Origin: Hornefia butyriciproducens
GTDB taxonomy: Bacteria; Bacillota; Clostridia; Peptostreptococcales; Anaerovoracaceae
Length of the DNA stretch: 64,000 nt
Direction of reading: 5' to 3'
NCBI RefSeq assembly: GCF_009695915.1
Contig: NZ_VUMZ01000003.1
Location: forward strand, 186,001 to 250,000
Part shown: piece by piece, positions 17,435 to 29,346 of the stretch
Position numbering within the stretch: the stretch's first letter is position 1
How the letters are laid out: the number at the start of each line of letters is the position of its first letter
Notes under the pieces: model-generated
Seen by the model: only the letters and a program-made list of their open reading frames with translations
What the model was told of the DNA's origin: nothing
Database searches by the model: none
Program-made: the position numbers and the translations under genes

Positions 17435-19054
17435 TTATTTCTTTCCGGAGATAAGCTCACGCGCACTTCTGCGTGTGGTTTCCGTAATTATCTCGCCGCC
17501 CAGCAGACGTGCGATTTCATCGACAGTGGCTTCCTCATCCAGGCGGTCCACGTGAGTGTATGTGCTGTTCGCGTCGGTTTCCTTGCAGATCCTGTAATTG
17601 GCGTTTCCGCAGGCGGCGATCTGCGGCAGATGGGTGATGCAGATGATCTGATGAGAAGATGAAATCTCCCGCAGCTTTCGGCCGACGATGCTTGCCGTAA
17701 TACCGCTGATTCCGGCGTCGATTTCATCGAAGATCATGGTGGGTATTTTGTCATAGGTACCGGTGATGTTTTTGATTGCCAGCATGATACGGGAAATTTC
17801 GCCGCCGGAGGCTACCCGGATCAGAGGTTTCAGCGGCTCTCCGCGGTTGGTGGAAATCAGGATCTCCGCTTCGTCGCCTCCCTCTGCGGAAATTGCCGGC
17901 GCGGCAGAAATGCGGATCTCGAATCTGGCGCTGTCAAAATTCAGGTCGTGAAGTTCAGCTTCGATGGCCTGTCCCAGTGCTTCTGCGCTTGCCTGCCGGG
18001 CCCCGGTCAGTGCGGCGGCGGAGGTGCGAAGCGCCCGGAGCCTCTGCTTTGTTTCCTGCTCAAGCGTTCCGCGGAGCTCATCGAAGTTCTCAAGCTGAGA
18101 TAGTTCCTGCTGTATTCTGTCGCGGTACGCCAATACATCGCCGATAGAACCGCCATATTTCTTTTTCAGCTCATCGATCTGATCCAGTCTGGAAATCAGC
18201 TTATCGAGCTCCTCCGGCCGGAAAGATATCTGTTCCCGGATGCCGGCTATTCGGGCAGCCACATCCTGCAGGCCGTAATATGCATCGTTGAAGATATCGG
18301 CAGTTTCCGCGAACTCCCGGGAAAAGTTTCGGATGCTTTCCAGGCTGGACTGAATGTTTCCCATCGAGGAGAGCACATTAAACTCGTTTTCGTCCAGTGG
18401 TCCATAGGCGGATTCAACAGCGCTGAAAATCTTTTCGCTGTTCTGCAGGATCGCGATCTGCTCGGTAAGCTCTTCGTCCTCCTCCGGTGCGGGATCCACC
18501 CGCTGAATTTCTGCCAGTTCGAACCGGTAAAAATCCGCCTGCTTTCGGCTTTCTTTTTCCGATTTCAGCAGGGTATCCAGCTGCCCTCGACTTTCTTTGT
18601 ATGCCGCATATGCTGTGTCGAATTCCGCACGCAAAGGGCTGATCTCGGCGTCCCGGTACTGATCGACGAGAGCGAGGTGCTGCCGGGGATCCCGCAGATT
18701 CTGATTATCGTATTGACCGTGGATGTCCGCGATCCGGGAAGCCAGTGCGGAGATCTCACCGAGGGTGACCAGCTGTCCGTTCAGACGACACAGATTTTTT
18801 CCTGTGGCGGAAATCTCCCGGGTGATCACATAATCCTGACCGTCGAGAGAGGCGGCCAACTGAATGACGGCTTTATCTTTTCCGCTGCGCACAAAAGACG
18901 AGTCTGCCCGCGCTCCCAGCGCCAGACTCACGGCTTCAATCACAATGGATTTACCAGAGCCTGTTTCACCCGTGATGATGTTCAGACCGTCTTCAAATTC
19001 AATCTCTGTATTTTCGATGATCGCAAAATTCTGTATTAAGAGATGTTGTATCAT
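17435..19054 (-). CDS. recN: DNA repair protein RecN
   Basis: RecN is an SMC-like ATPase that binds DNA double-strand break ends before RecA-dependent repair. The protein has 539 residues, slightly short for the family (about 550-575). Walker A GETGSGKS is at 29-36, coiled-coil arms occupy the middle, and the ABC signature VASGGEISR and Walker B MIFDEIDAGISG lie near the C terminus. argR ends 7 bases upstream. No ribosome site is visible before the recN ATG, so translation probably depends on coupling to argR. The argR-recN order is conserved in Bacillota. Confidence 0.96.
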   Translation of the reverse strand: MIQHLLIQNFAIIENTEIEFEDGLNIITGETGSGKSIVIEAVSLALGARADSSFVRSGKDKAVIQLAASLDGQDYVITREISATGKNLCRLNGQLVTLGEISALASRIADIHGQYDNQNLRDPRQHLALVDQYRDAEISPLRAEFDTAYAAYKESRGQLDTLLKSEKESRKQADFYRFELAEIQRVDPAPEEDEELTEQIAILQNSEKIFSAVESAYGPLDENEFNVLSSMGNIQSSLESIRNFSREFAETADIFNDAYYGLQDVAARIAGIREQISFRPEELDKLISRLDQIDELKKKYGGSIGDVLAYRDRIQQELSQLENFDELRGTLEQETKQRLRALRTSAAALTGARQASAEALGQAIEAELHDLNFDSARFEIRISAAPAISAEGGDEAEILISTNRGEPLKPLIRVASGGEISRIMLAIKNITGTYDKIPTMIFDEIDAGISGITASIVGRKLREISSSHQIICITHLPQIAACGNANYRICKETDANSTYTHVDRLDEEATVDEIARLLGGEIITETTRRSARELISGKK

Positions 19055-19061
19055 GATCGGA

Positions 19062-19526
19062 TTATTTTTTGTTCTTCATAATGAGCATATCGTTGAAAAT
19101 GGAGAGAATCTCCTCGACATGCTCCTCTTTGTCAACAACAAGCAGCAGGGTGTTGTCCCCCGCAATGGATCCCACGACGTGAGGGAGTCCGATGCAGTCG
19201 ACGGCCTCTCCCGCGGCCGGTCCGCAGCCGGAAAGCGTCTTGATGACGATCAGGTTCTGTGCTGACGCAAAGGAAATGATGGTTTCTCGGAAAATCTTTA
19301 CGAACCGATCTGAAATCGGTGCGTCGTGTCGGGTACTGACTGCATATTTATACTTTCCGCTTGCAGCGAGAACTTTAATCAGCTGCAGTTCCTTGATGTC
19401 TCGGGAAATGGTTGCCTGTGTAACATCGAATCCTTCCTTCTTCAGCATACTTGCCAGTTTGTCCTGAGTTTCAATCTCATTGTTGGCAATCAGCTCTAAA
19501 ATTTTGTTCTGCCTTGAATAACGCAT
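19062..19526 (-). CDS. argR: Arginine repressor
   Basis: ArgR is an arginine-responsive transcription factor controlling arginine synthesis and breakdown. The start at 19526 is chosen because GGAGG lies 6 bases upstream and MRYSRQNKILELI is the canonical beginning, giving 154 residues. The N-terminal winged helix has the recognition helix TQATISRDIKEL (about 36-47). The C-terminal oligomerisation and arginine-binding domain has GSIAGDNTLL near 115-124. It forms an operon with recN and is divergent from ruvC. A TGTGAAT half-site close to its own promoter could be an ARG-box remnant, which would suggest autoregulation; that is inference. Confidence 0.96.
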   Translation of the reverse strand: MRYSRQNKILELIANNEIETQDKLASMLKKEGFDVTQATISRDIKELQLIKVLAASGKYKYAVSTRHDAPISDRFVKIFRETIISFASAQNLIVIKTLSGCGPAAGEAVDCIGLPHVVGSIAGDNTLLLVVDKEEHVEEILSIFNDMLIMKNKK

Positions 19527-19578
19527 AATCTCCTCCCCGATTATCGAAAAGAATTGTACAAATCGGTAATATGTGAAT

Positions 19579-19607
19579 ATTATAGCACAATTATGCAAAA
19601 AATGAAA
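19579..19607 (-). promoter_or_regulatory. argR promoter region
   Basis: A perfect TATAAT (minus strand, 19584-19579) lies 53 bases before the argR start. The best -35 candidate 17 bases upstream is TTTCAT, a weak match. TGTGAAT (19572-19578) and CACA (19586-19589) flank the -10 box and may be an operator. Confidence 0.5.
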
Positions 19608-19627
19608 TGCTAATTATTATCCCAGGA

Positions 19628-19656
19628 TAGACAAACATCTGTTCTTATAGTATAAT
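19628..19656 (+). promoter_or_regulatory. Strong promoter of the ruvC operon
   Basis: TAGACA (19628-19633), 17 bases, then perfect TATAAT (19651-19656), 33 bases before the ruvC ATG. It should drive ruvCAB and perhaps queA-tgt. Confidence 0.8.
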
Positions 19657-19688
19657 TAATAAAACAGTCAAAGCAGGAGAGGTAACGG

Positions 19689-20210
19689 ATGAGGATACTT
19701 GGAATCGACCCGGGCTACGCAATCATGGGATGGTCCGTACTGGATATGAAGGGGAACCGCTTCAGGGCCGTTGACTACGGCTCAATTACAACAGATGCAG
19801 GAGTGGAGATGCCTCTTCGGCTCCAGCATCTGTATTCGGAGCTTACGGCCGTCATTGAGCAGTACCGTCCGGAGGAAGCGTCCATAGAAGAACTGTTTTT
19901 TAATAACAATGCGAAGACGGTAATTCATGTCGGGGAGGCCAGAGGCGTCGCCGTTTTAGCGTGTGTCAACGGAGGTCTGGACGTGTATGAATATACACCT
20001 CTTCAGATCAAGCAGGCGCTGGTGGGATACGGCCGCGCGGACAAAAAACAGGTTCAGGCCATGGTCAAGACCATTTTGAATCTGGAGCAGGTTCCCAGAC
20101 CGGACGATACAGCGGATGCAGTTGCCGCTGCGATCTGTCACGGCCATTCCGCAGGAGCTGCTCAGAGACTGGAGAAACTGAAAAAGAGAGGAATGAAAAA
20201 GATAATATGA
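19689..20210 (+). CDS. ruvC: Holliday junction endonuclease RuvC
   Basis: RuvC cuts Holliday junctions at the end of homologous recombination. The 173-residue protein has the RNase H fold with all four acidic catalytic residues in place: D7 (ILGIDPG), E67 (SIEELFF), D140 and D143 (PDDTADAVA). The length is normal. An AGGAGAG ribosome site precedes the ATG. Its TGA stop overlaps the ruvA ATG by four bases, so the junction-processing proteins are co-translated. Confidence 0.97.
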   Translation: MRILGIDPGYAIMGWSVLDMKGNRFRAVDYGSITTDAGVEMPLRLQHLYSELTAVIEQYRPEEASIEELFFNNNAKTVIHVGEARGVAVLACVNGGLDVYEYTPLQIKQALVGYGRADKKQVQAMVKTILNLEQVPRPDDTADAVAAAICHGHSAGAAQRLEKLKKRGMKKII

Positions 20211-20800
20211 TACGTTTTCTTAGGGGAAGCTTCCATCCGAATCCGGACGGGACTGCGGTGATCGAGACTGCATCCGGCATCGGATTTCTGGTCAGTCTTC
20301 CAGCAAATTCCGGATTGTATAAGAATCCTGAAGGCGCTGAAGTGAAGGTGTATACTCTGATGATCGTCCGAGAGGATGATATGAGTCTGTACGGCTTTGA
20401 GAGCAGAGATGAACTGGAGCTTTTCCGCCTCCTGATCACGGTGAACGGCGTGGGCGCCAAAGCCGGAATGTCCATTATGGGAATCCTGCCTCAGATGGAG
20501 CTCCGCAGAGCGATTGCGGCAGGAGATACAAAGGCTGTTTCGGCAGCCAGCGGCGTGGGGAAGAAGACCGCGGAGCGCGTGATTCTGGATCTGAAGGACA
20601 AGGTGGGAGATTTCGGCGAATTCAGTCCTGAGTCTGTCGCGGAGGGTGCTGCGGTATTCACCAGCGAACGATCCGAAGCTGTGAACGCGCTGATGGCTCT
20701 GGGATACAGCAGGAGCGAAGCAGAGAACGCGGTAGGAAAGGTTGGAACAGAGGGGCTCAGTGCGGAGGAATATATTAAAAACGCACTGAAGCAGATGTAA
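20207..20800 (+). CDS. ruvA: Holliday junction DNA helicase subunit RuvA
   Basis: RuvA tetramers bind the four-way junction and load RuvB hexamers. The 197-residue protein has the N-terminal OB-fold (MIRFLRGSF onward, with GIGFLVSLP). Two helix-hairpin-helix motifs follow (LITVNGVGAKAGMSIMG and AASGVGKKTAERVILDLKDK). A flexible linker leads to the C-terminal RuvB-contact domain (ALMALGYSRSEAENAVGKV). It overlaps ruvC and is 15 bases from ruvB. Confidence 0.97.
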   Translation: MIRFLRGSFHPNPDGTAVIETASGIGFLVSLPANSGLYKNPEGAEVKVYTLMIVREDDMSLYGFESRDELELFRLLITVNGVGAKAGMSIMGILPQMELRRAIAAGDTKAVSAASGVGKKTAERVILDLKDKVGDFGEFSPESVAEGAAVFTSERSEAVNALMALGYSRSEAENAVGKVGTEGLSAEEYIKNALKQM

Positions 20801-20815
20801 CGGAGCGAGCAGATC

Positions 20816-21898
20816 ATGGAATCAGAACGAATTACGCAATCCAGTGCGGGCGCCGCAGAGGCGGGACAGGAAGTTCTCCTGCGGCCTCAGCATCTGGAGG
20901 ATTTTATCGGCCAGACAGACGCCAAGGGTAACCTGAAGGTCTTTATTGAAGCGGCGAAACTGCGGGGAGAGCCCCTGGACCATGTTTTGTTCTACGGCCC
21001 CCCGGGACTCGGCAAGACGACGCTGGCGGGAATCATCGCAAACGAACTGGGCGTGGACATCAAGATTACCTCCGGTCCGGCAATCGGGCGAGCCGGCGAT
21101 CTGGCGGCGATTCTGACCAATCTGAACGACAACGACGTTCTGTTTATTGATGAAATTCACCGGCTGAACCGCAGTGTTGAGGAGGTACTGTATTCCGCCA
21201 TGGAGGACTACGCACTGGACATCATCATCGGGAAAGGCCCCTCCGCCCGGTCTATCCGTCTGGATATCGCCCGTTTCACGCTGATCGGAGCGACGACCCG
21301 CGCGGGCAGTCTGTCAGCTCCGCTGCGGGACCGGTTCGGAGTCATCAGCAAGTTTGAGATTTATAAAAAGGAGGAGCTGGCGGACATCATCAGACGTTCG
21401 GCGCGGCTGATGGGCGTGGAGATCGACGAGGACGCGACGCTTCTGATGGCGCAGTGTTCACGGGGAACCCCCCGTATCGCGAACCGTCTCCTGAAGCGGA
21501 TCCGTGATTTCTCTCAGGTGCGGGGGAACGGCCGGATCGATCTGGCGATAACAGAGGAAGGACTGAAAGCGCTTGGGGTGGACAGCCTGGGTCTGGAGCG
21601 TCTGGATCGTGAGATCCTGTCTACAATCATCGACCGGTTCGGCGGAGGTCCGGTGGGCATCGATACGATCGCGGCATCTATCGGAGAGGAGCGGATCACC
21701 ATAGAGGACGCCTACGAGCCGTACCTGATCCAGACCGGACTGCTCTACCGCACTCAGAAGGGGCGCATGGTTTCCCGGCTGGGATATGAGCATATGGGTC
21801 TGAGATATCCCTATGAGGATGACCGCCGGGAAATCTCAGAGTCGGAGGAACGCACCGGAGAAGGTGAAGAAAAGGATGAGCAGATCAGGTTCGTGTAG
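20816..21898 (+). CDS. ruvB: Holliday junction branch migration ATPase RuvB
   Basis: RuvB is the AAA+ motor that drives branch migration. The protein has 360 residues. It shows Walker [10 protein letters not shown] at 61-69, Walker [11 protein letters not shown], sensor block [10 protein letters not shown], the arginine finger region PLRDRFG, and the C-terminal winged helix with FGGGPVG. The C terminus carries about 20 extra Glu-rich residues ([13 protein letters not shown]) beyond many relatives. Start and neighbours are standard. Confidence 0.97.
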   Translation: MESERITQSSAGAAEAGQEVLLRPQHLEDFIGQTDAKGNLKVFIEAAKLRGEPLDHVLFYGPPGLGKTTLAGIIANELGVDIKITSGPAIGRAGDLAAILTNLNDNDVLFIDEIHRLNRSVEEVLYSAMEDYALDIIIGKGPSARSIRLDIARFTLIGATTRAGSLSAPLRDRFGVISKFEIYKKEELADIIRRSARLMGVEIDEDATLLMAQCSRGTPRIANRLLKRIRDFSQVRGNGRIDLAITEEGLKALGVDSLGLERLDREILSTIIDRFGGGPVGIDTIAASIGEERITIEDAYEPYLIQTGLLYRTQKGRMVSRLGYEHMGLRYPYEDDRREISESEERTGEGEEKDEQIRFV

Positions 21899-22001
21899 CA
21901 CCGTGGAAAGTGCGACGGACACGGCCTTGTGGAGTTCCGCGGCAATACGGGATTTGTGACAGGCAATGAGGAGAGAGTAACGAAGAAAGTATGAGAGGCA
22001 T

Positions 22002-23048
22002 ATGAGAATAGAAGACTTTGATTATGAACTGCCGAAGGAATTGATCGCGCAAACTCCGGAGCAGCGGCGGGATCACTGCAGGCTGATGGTCCTGAACCGT
22101 GAGCACGGAACAATCCTTCATCAGCATTTTTACGACATACTGGAGCATCTGAAACCGACGGACTGCCTTGTCCTGAATGACTCCAGAGTGATTCCGGCCC
22201 GCCTGTTCGGGCAGAAGGAGGGAACCGGCGCGCACATCGAGTTCCTGCTGAGCAAAAGAATCGAAGGAGATGTATGGGAAACACTGGTTCGCCCGGGACG
22301 ACGGCTGAAGCCCGGAGACTCCGTCAGTTTCGGCGAAGGCAGACTTCGGGCGGAGATCCTGGATTACAGTGAAGGCGGAACAAGGAAGGTTCGTTTCCTC
22401 TATGACGGGATCTTCATGGAACGTCTGGAGGAACTCGGGAAAATGCCTCTTCCGCCGTATATCGAGAGGGAAAGCACTGATGAGGACCGGGATATGTATC
22501 AGACGGTGTACAGCCGGGTGGACGGATCTGTGGCTGCGCCTACGGCAGGACTCCATTTTACCGAGGAACTGCTCAGGAAGGCGCAGGAAAAGGGCGTGAA
22601 GCTCGCGTATGTGACCCTTCATGTCGGAATCGGGACATTCCGTCCCGTGAAGTGTGAAAACATCGAGGAGCATCAGATGCACTTCGAAGAATATTTTGTG
22701 GACGAGGACACTGCCTCCGTAATTAACGAGACGATCCGCGCAGGCGGCCGAATCGTCTCGGTCGGAACAACATCGACCAGAACGCTGGAAAGCGCGGCAT
22801 TCTATGACGAAGCCTGCGGCCGGTATCTTGTGAAGGCGGGGCACGGGAGCACCGGAATTTTCATCTATCCCGGATACGAGTATAAAATCGTGGATGCGCT
22901 TATCACGAATTTCCACCTGCCGAAATCCACGCTGATCATGCTGGTTTCCGCGCTGTACGACCGGGAGAAGATTCTGGATGCGTACAGAGAGGCGGTGGAA
23001 AAACAATATCGTTTTTTCAGCTACGGTGACGCCATGCTGATCGAATAG
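22002..23048 (+). CDS. queA: tRNA preQ1(34) S-adenosylmethionine ribosyltransferase-isomerase
   Basis: QueA transfers the ribosyl part of AdoMet to preQ1 in tRNA, forming epoxyqueuosine. The 348-residue protein has the usual N terminus ([15 protein letters not shown]), the [11 protein letters not shown] motif, [12 protein letters not shown], the [11 protein letters not shown] block and [17 protein letters not shown] near the end. The ribosome site is poor (GAGAGG close to the ATG), but [11 protein letters not shown] is the canonical start. tgt, the preceding enzyme of the queuosine pathway, lies two genes downstream. Confidence 0.96.
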   Translation: MRIEDFDYELPKELIAQTPEQRRDHCRLMVLNREHGTILHQHFYDILEHLKPTDCLVLNDSRVIPARLFGQKEGTGAHIEFLLSKRIEGDVWETLVRPGRRLKPGDSVSFGEGRLRAEILDYSEGGTRKVRFLYDGIFMERLEELGKMPLPPYIERESTDEDRDMYQTVYSRVDGSVAAPTAGLHFTEELLRKAQEKGVKLAYVTLHVGIGTFRPVKCENIEEHQMHFEEYFVDEDTASVINETIRAGGRIVSVGTTSTRTLESAAFYDEACGRYLVKAGHGSTGIFIYPGYEYKIVDALITNFHLPKSTLIMLVSALYDREKILDAYREAVEKQYRFFSYGDAMLIE

Positions 23049-23142
23049 ATGACGCGCGGTTCCGCAGAAGACCGTGAGCAGTAATATGGGCTAGTTTTAC
23101 AGGATTTATCGGTGGGTGCATCGATAGAAAAGGAAGGTTGAA

Positions 23143-25830
<2,688 letters not shown>

Positions 25831-25946
25831 GAGGCGATGAAAGGCTTGAAAACAAGCGGTTTATGGAATTAGCTTCTATCGAGTCGGCCACTCAGGAAGC
25901 TCAAAAAACACTCCCCGGAAACTTATCTAAAGGTCATTTTGCCGGA

Positions 25947-26060
25947 GGGTTGAGTAGGCCATTTAGATGTCGGGGGTCGAGTGCGCCATTTAGATGTCAG
26001 AAACCATAGGGTTGAGTGGGCTGTTTAGATGTCGGGGGTTGAGTGCGTTATTTAGATGTC
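25947..26060 (+). repeat. Array of four 25-nt direct repeats
   Basis: Four copies start at 25947, 25974, 26009 and 26036. All begin GGGTTGAGT or GGGTCGAGT and end with the identical TTTAGATGTC; spacings are 27, 35 and 27 bases. The array fills the gap between the host methyltransferase gene and the AT-rich protease gene. Multiple short repeats of this kind resemble terminal repeats of IS21-type transposons, but no transposase is in the window. It is probably a relic end or a recombination or binding site. Confidence 0.75.
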
Positions 26061-26103
26061 AGGGATGAAAACGGCAGATTGTAATTGTAAGGAGCAGCAT
26101 GCT

Positions 26104-26904
26104 ATGAAGAAGAGCATCGGTATCATTCTAATAATTTGCATTGTGCTTACTCTCGCGCTTTTGATCGGTATTCTTCCATCAGTTACAGACTATCAGGCAA
26201 AGCATCGCATATACACTGATATGCAGACTGATCTTTCTGATGTGATGAATGTAAACATCAGAATTGTTTCAGTCGATAAGCATGATGGGGGAATTGCATA
26301 TGGTGCCGGAAGCAGCGGAGTTGTAATAGAAAAAACAGAGAACAAGTATTATGCTTTGACCGCATTTCATGTTCTTGCGAATGATGAGATCGATTATTTT
26401 GTAGTCATAACACCGGATGATCCGTCCGTTTTCGACTACAAAAAAGAACATGAAGGCGTAGGGCAGGAAGAGTATTATAATCAGCTTCCTAAAGTAAAGG
26501 TTGAATTCGAGAAAGAGGAATCTGATTTGGCTGTTATTTCATTTGAGTCTGACAAGCAAATCTCTGTCGTACAAATCGCAGAAACAATGCCTGAGAAGGG
26601 AGATCGAATAGCTGTGATATCCAATCCGGAAGGAGAGAAGTTTGTTAGTACATACGGCAAAATCAAATCCAGTAAACCAGAGAACTTCAGTTTCAATGAT
26701 GATCAGTCTGACAATCTGGTCGTAAAACATAGTGCATATGAAGCACCCGGCAGCAGTGGAAGCGCAGTGTATAACGAAAGCATGGAGCTGGTCGGTATCA
26801 ACATAGGCGGCGGCAGAGATGTATTTGGGCGTTTCCGATATGGTGTGATGATACCAACAGATCAGATCAATGAGTGCATCAGCGGATGGCAAGAGGAGAA
26901 ATGA
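26104..26904 (+). CDS. Membrane-anchored trypsin-like serine protease
   Basis: The protein has 266 residues from the ATG at 26104 (GGAG 9 bases upstream). An upstream in-frame ATG at 26056 lies inside the repeat array and is rejected. A hydrophobic helix at 5-25 acts as signal anchor, leaving the rest outside. The catalytic triad of an S1-type protease is visible: H89 in ALTAFHVL, D141 in EESDLAVIS, and S218 in PGSSGSAV, followed by GINIGGG. No PDZ domain follows, unlike classical HtrA. Base composition looks AT-richer than the host genes to the left, which suggests transfer. It may process surface proteins; the substrate is unknown. Confidence 0.82.
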   Translation: MKKSIGIILIICIVLTLALLIGILPSVTDYQAKHRIYTDMQTDLSDVMNVNIRIVSVDKHDGGIAYGAGSSGVVIEKTENKYYALTAFHVLANDEIDYFVVITPDDPSVFDYKKEHEGVGQEEYYNQLPKVKVEFEKEESDLAVISFESDKQISVVQIAETMPEKGDRIAVISNPEGEKFVSTYGKIKSSKPENFSFNDDQSDNLVVKHSAYEAPGSSGSAVYNESMELVGINIGGGRDVFGRFRYGVMIPTDQINECISGWQEEK

Positions 26905-26951
26905 CATGGCATGTTCCGTTTCCGTATAGATATGAGGTCAAATAAGGAAGA

Positions 26952-27344
26952 ATGAGTAGAAGGATTCTCATAATAACAATGATTTGCATTCTGACAGTTT
27001 TGGCTGGATGTGGAAAGAAAGCTGAGCCGATAGATTTGCCATCCAATGAGGCTGTCACAAGTATAGAGGTCATTACGATCGACGGAGCTAAAGCCGATAT
27101 CACAGAAACCACTCAGATCGAGACAGTCATGACTGCTTTAAGTGCAGCTAAACCGACCCGAGTACAATCCGTAAACGACCAGCCTGCAAATGTTGACGCT
27201 TACGGAACCATCAGCATCAATACCGCTGGTGAAGCAACAGTGGTTTACTACTATGATAAAGATAGTAAACATTATATCGAACAACCGTACAGGGGAATCT
27301 ACGAGCTGGAAGATAATTTAGAAGAGACTCTGCGTCAAGAGTAA
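26952..27344 (+). CDS. Small putative lipoprotein
   Basis: This 130-residue protein has a lipoprotein signal peptide: basic MSRR, a hydrophobic core, then LAGC as lipobox with the lipidated cysteine at residue 19. The mature part has mixed polar sequence with possible beta strands (ITIDGAKADITETTQIETVMTAL) and ends acidic. The DITETTQIETVMTAL stretch recalls small export-linked domains of Clostridia lipoproteins, but I do not recognise a named family. AAGGAAG precedes the start. It lies between the surface protease and a membrane protein, all on one strand, so the three probably act together at the cell surface. Confidence 0.75.
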   Translation: MSRRILIITMICILTVLAGCGKKAEPIDLPSNEAVTSIEVITIDGAKADITETTQIETVMTALSAAKPTRVQSVNDQPANVDAYGTISINTAGEATVVYYYDKDSKHYIEQPYRGIYELEDNLEETLRQE

Positions 27345-27357
27345 GTGAGGTGTCGCA

Positions 27358-27726
27358 ATGTCTATGAAAGCGGTCAAGATCATTGATATTATTTGCATAG
27401 TAATATTTGTGCTCATGGGGGTGTATATTTTTGCTTTACCTGAAGCAACACAGGATCTCCTTTTGCCTGTCTTTACAATCATCAATCCTTATAAGACCGG
27501 TGCGTGGATCATGGGAATCGGATTTCTTGTCACCTGTCTCTGGGGAAAAGGAAAGGCAGGCTTGGTTTTAGGTGTAGTGCTACTGGTATGTTATCTGATT
27601 ACGGCGTTTGTATCACTGGTAGGATTAATGGTAGTGACAACCGGGCTTGACCTTCTGTGGTATTTGCATCCTATTCCTATTGTAATTGGATGCATTGTGG
27701 CAATTTGCAGGAAGAGAAGAAGATAA
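27358..27726 (+). CDS. Small integral membrane protein
   Basis: This 122-residue protein has four predicted membrane segments (about 8-28, 45-62, 70-95, 100-115) and a basic C terminus (CRKRRR). No family is recognised. GTGAGGTG precedes the ATG, 13 bases after the lipoprotein stop. Like its two neighbours it looks AT-richer than the host core genes. It could anchor or assist the lipoprotein or protease, but no motif shows this. Confidence 0.7.
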   Translation: MSMKAVKIIDIICIVIFVLMGVYIFALPEATQDLLLPVFTIINPYKTGAWIMGIGFLVTCLWGKGKAGLVLGVVLLVCYLITAFVSLVGLMVVTTGLDLLWYLHPIPIVIGCIVAICRKRRR

Positions 27727-27744
27727 GAAAAAAGAGACAGACCA

Positions 27745-27780
27745 GAGCTCCTCACTACCAATCACGGCGGTGGGGAGCTC
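27745..27780. terminator. Hairpin between the cargo genes and the recombinase cassette
   Basis: GAGCTCCTCAC (27745-27755) pairs almost perfectly with GTGGGGAGCTC (27770-27780). On the plus strand TTATTAT follows; on the minus strand a T-rich tract (TCTCTTTTTTCTT) begins about ten bases later. It sits between convergent genes and probably stops transcription from both sides. It also marks the left boundary of clear phage sequence. Confidence 0.6.
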
Positions 27781-27783
27781 TTA

Positions 27784-29346
27784 TTATGCCTCGATGTCGA
27801 TTGTGATCCCGGACTTGAAGTCTACTGTGAAGTGATCCTCGAAGACGGTGATCTTGGCAATGTGCCTTGAGACCAGTGCCTCGTCAAATTTTGTGATGTC
27901 AGCGGCCTGCTTATTGATGAAGTCCTGCAGGTCTTTGATCCGTTTCATCTGGTCATCCCGGAGGACACTGTCGACTTCGGACTGCTTGCGCATATCCCGG
28001 AGCCGGATTATCTCATCAGTGATGGCATCATAGTCCGCGCTCTGGTTGGCTTTCTTGATGAGCTCTTTCTGTAATTCCTTCATCCGCGCGTCGATGACTT
28101 CTGGGGAGAGAGTATCTCGATCTGAAATGGCAGTTTTCATGTTGGACTGCAGTGTTTTCAGGAAGTCAGTTTTCTGGCAGAGCACCTGATTGATGGCGTC
28201 AATCACCACCTGCTCCAGAATCGTTTCATTCACTGTGCGGCTGCGGCAGGCATGGCCGGTGTTCTCAAGCCGTGAGCAGCACCGCCAGACGATCGACCTG
28301 CAGCCTCGGTTGTTCCAATGAACGCGCCGGTAATATTCTCCGCACTCGCCGCAAAAAATGATCTGTGCGAAGCAGTGCTTGCAGGAGTAACAGCGGCGCC
28401 TGCCATTCTCGGTGGTATGCACTCTGCGTCTTCTGGCCAGTTCCTCCTGCACCAGCAGGAAGATGTCTTTCGGAATGATGGCCTCATGATCACCTTCCAC
28501 ATAGTACTGCGGCATGGTGCCGTTGTTCTTAACTCGCTTCTTCGTCAAAAAGTCCGTGGTATAGGTCTTCTGAAGCAGGGCATCACCGATGTACTTCTCG
28601 TTTGTCAGGATCTTCTTTATGGTGCTGGGGTGCCATCTCTCTTTCCCAGCGCCGGTGAGAATACAGTCAGCTTCCAGACCGGCAGCGATCTTATCCATGC
28701 TTTTGCCTTCGAGATATTCCCGGTAGATACGTTTGACGATCTCGGCCTGTTCGGGGTCGATGACCAGATTGCCGTCTGAGTCTTTGGTGTAACCGAGAAA
28801 GCGGTTGTGATTGACCTGTACCTTGCCTTGCTGGTAGCGATACTGGATTCCCATTTTTACATTCTGTGAAAGGCTCTGGGATTCCTGCTGGGCGAGGGAG
28901 GCCATGATGGTAAGCAGCACCTCGCCTTTAGAATCCATTGTGTTGATGGACTCCTTTTCAAAGAAAACCGGGATGTTCTTATCCTTGAGCTCACGGATAT
29001 ATTTCAGGCAGTCCAGCGTGTTACGCGCAAACCGGCTGATTGACTTAGTGATGATCATGTCGATGTTTCCGGCATGGCATTCGTCGATCATGCGGTTAAA
29101 CTCGTCACGCTTCTTAGTGTTGGTGCCGGTGATGCCGTCATCTGCAAAGATGCCAGCCAGTACCCATTCTGGATTCTTTGAAATGTACTCTGTGTAATGC
29201 TCAATCTGTGCATCGTAGCTGGTGGCCTGCTCATCGCTGTCAGTACTGACTCTGCAGTACGCCGCGACTCGGAGCTTTGGCTTCTCAGCTTTTTTGATAT
29301 TGTTTCCGACCTGCCGTTTGGCTGGTATGAAGGTAACGTTTGCCAT
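27784..29346 (-). CDS. Large serine recombinase (third of cassette)
   Basis: This 520-residue site-specific recombinase has the N-terminal resolvase domain with catalytic serine S34 in [12 protein letters not shown], and [13 protein letters not shown] Recombinase domain (about 180-290) and a zinc beta-ribbon with paired cysteines ([17 protein letters not shown]) follow, then a coiled coil ([15 protein letters not shown]). Such enzymes integrate and excise phages and transposons by cutting both strands with a serine-phosphate link. It overlaps the preceding short protein by one base. Length and domains are complete, so it should be active. Confidence 0.93.
   Translation of the reverse strand: MANVTFIPAKRQVGNNIKKAEKPKLRVAAYCRVSTDSDEQATSYDAQIEHYTEYISKNPEWVLAGIFADDGITGTNTKKRDEFNRMIDECHAGNIDMIITKSISRFARNTLDCLKYIRELKDKNIPVFFEKESINTMDSKGEVLLTIMASLAQQESQSLSQNVKMGIQYRYQQGKVQVNHNRFLGYTKDSDGNLVIDPEQAEIVKRIYREYLEGKSMDKIAAGLEADCILTGAGKERWHPSTIKKILTNEKYIGDALLQKTYTTDFLTKKRVKNNGTMPQYYVEGDHEAIIPKDIFLLVQEELARRRRVHTTENGRRRCYSCKHCFAQIIFCGECGEYYRRVHWNNRGCRSIVWRCCSRLENTGHACRSRTVNETILEQVVIDAINQVLCQKTDFLKTLQSNMKTAISDRDTLSPEVIDARMKELQKELIKKANQSADYDAITDEIIRLRDMRKQSEVDSVLRDDQMKRIKDLQDFINKQAADITKFDEALVSRHIAKITVFEDHFTVDFKSGITIDIEA

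Noticed and set aside
25947-26060. CRISPR array
   Set aside because: Four repeats of 25 nt, but the intervening bases are only 2-10 long, too short for spacers, and there are no cas genes.
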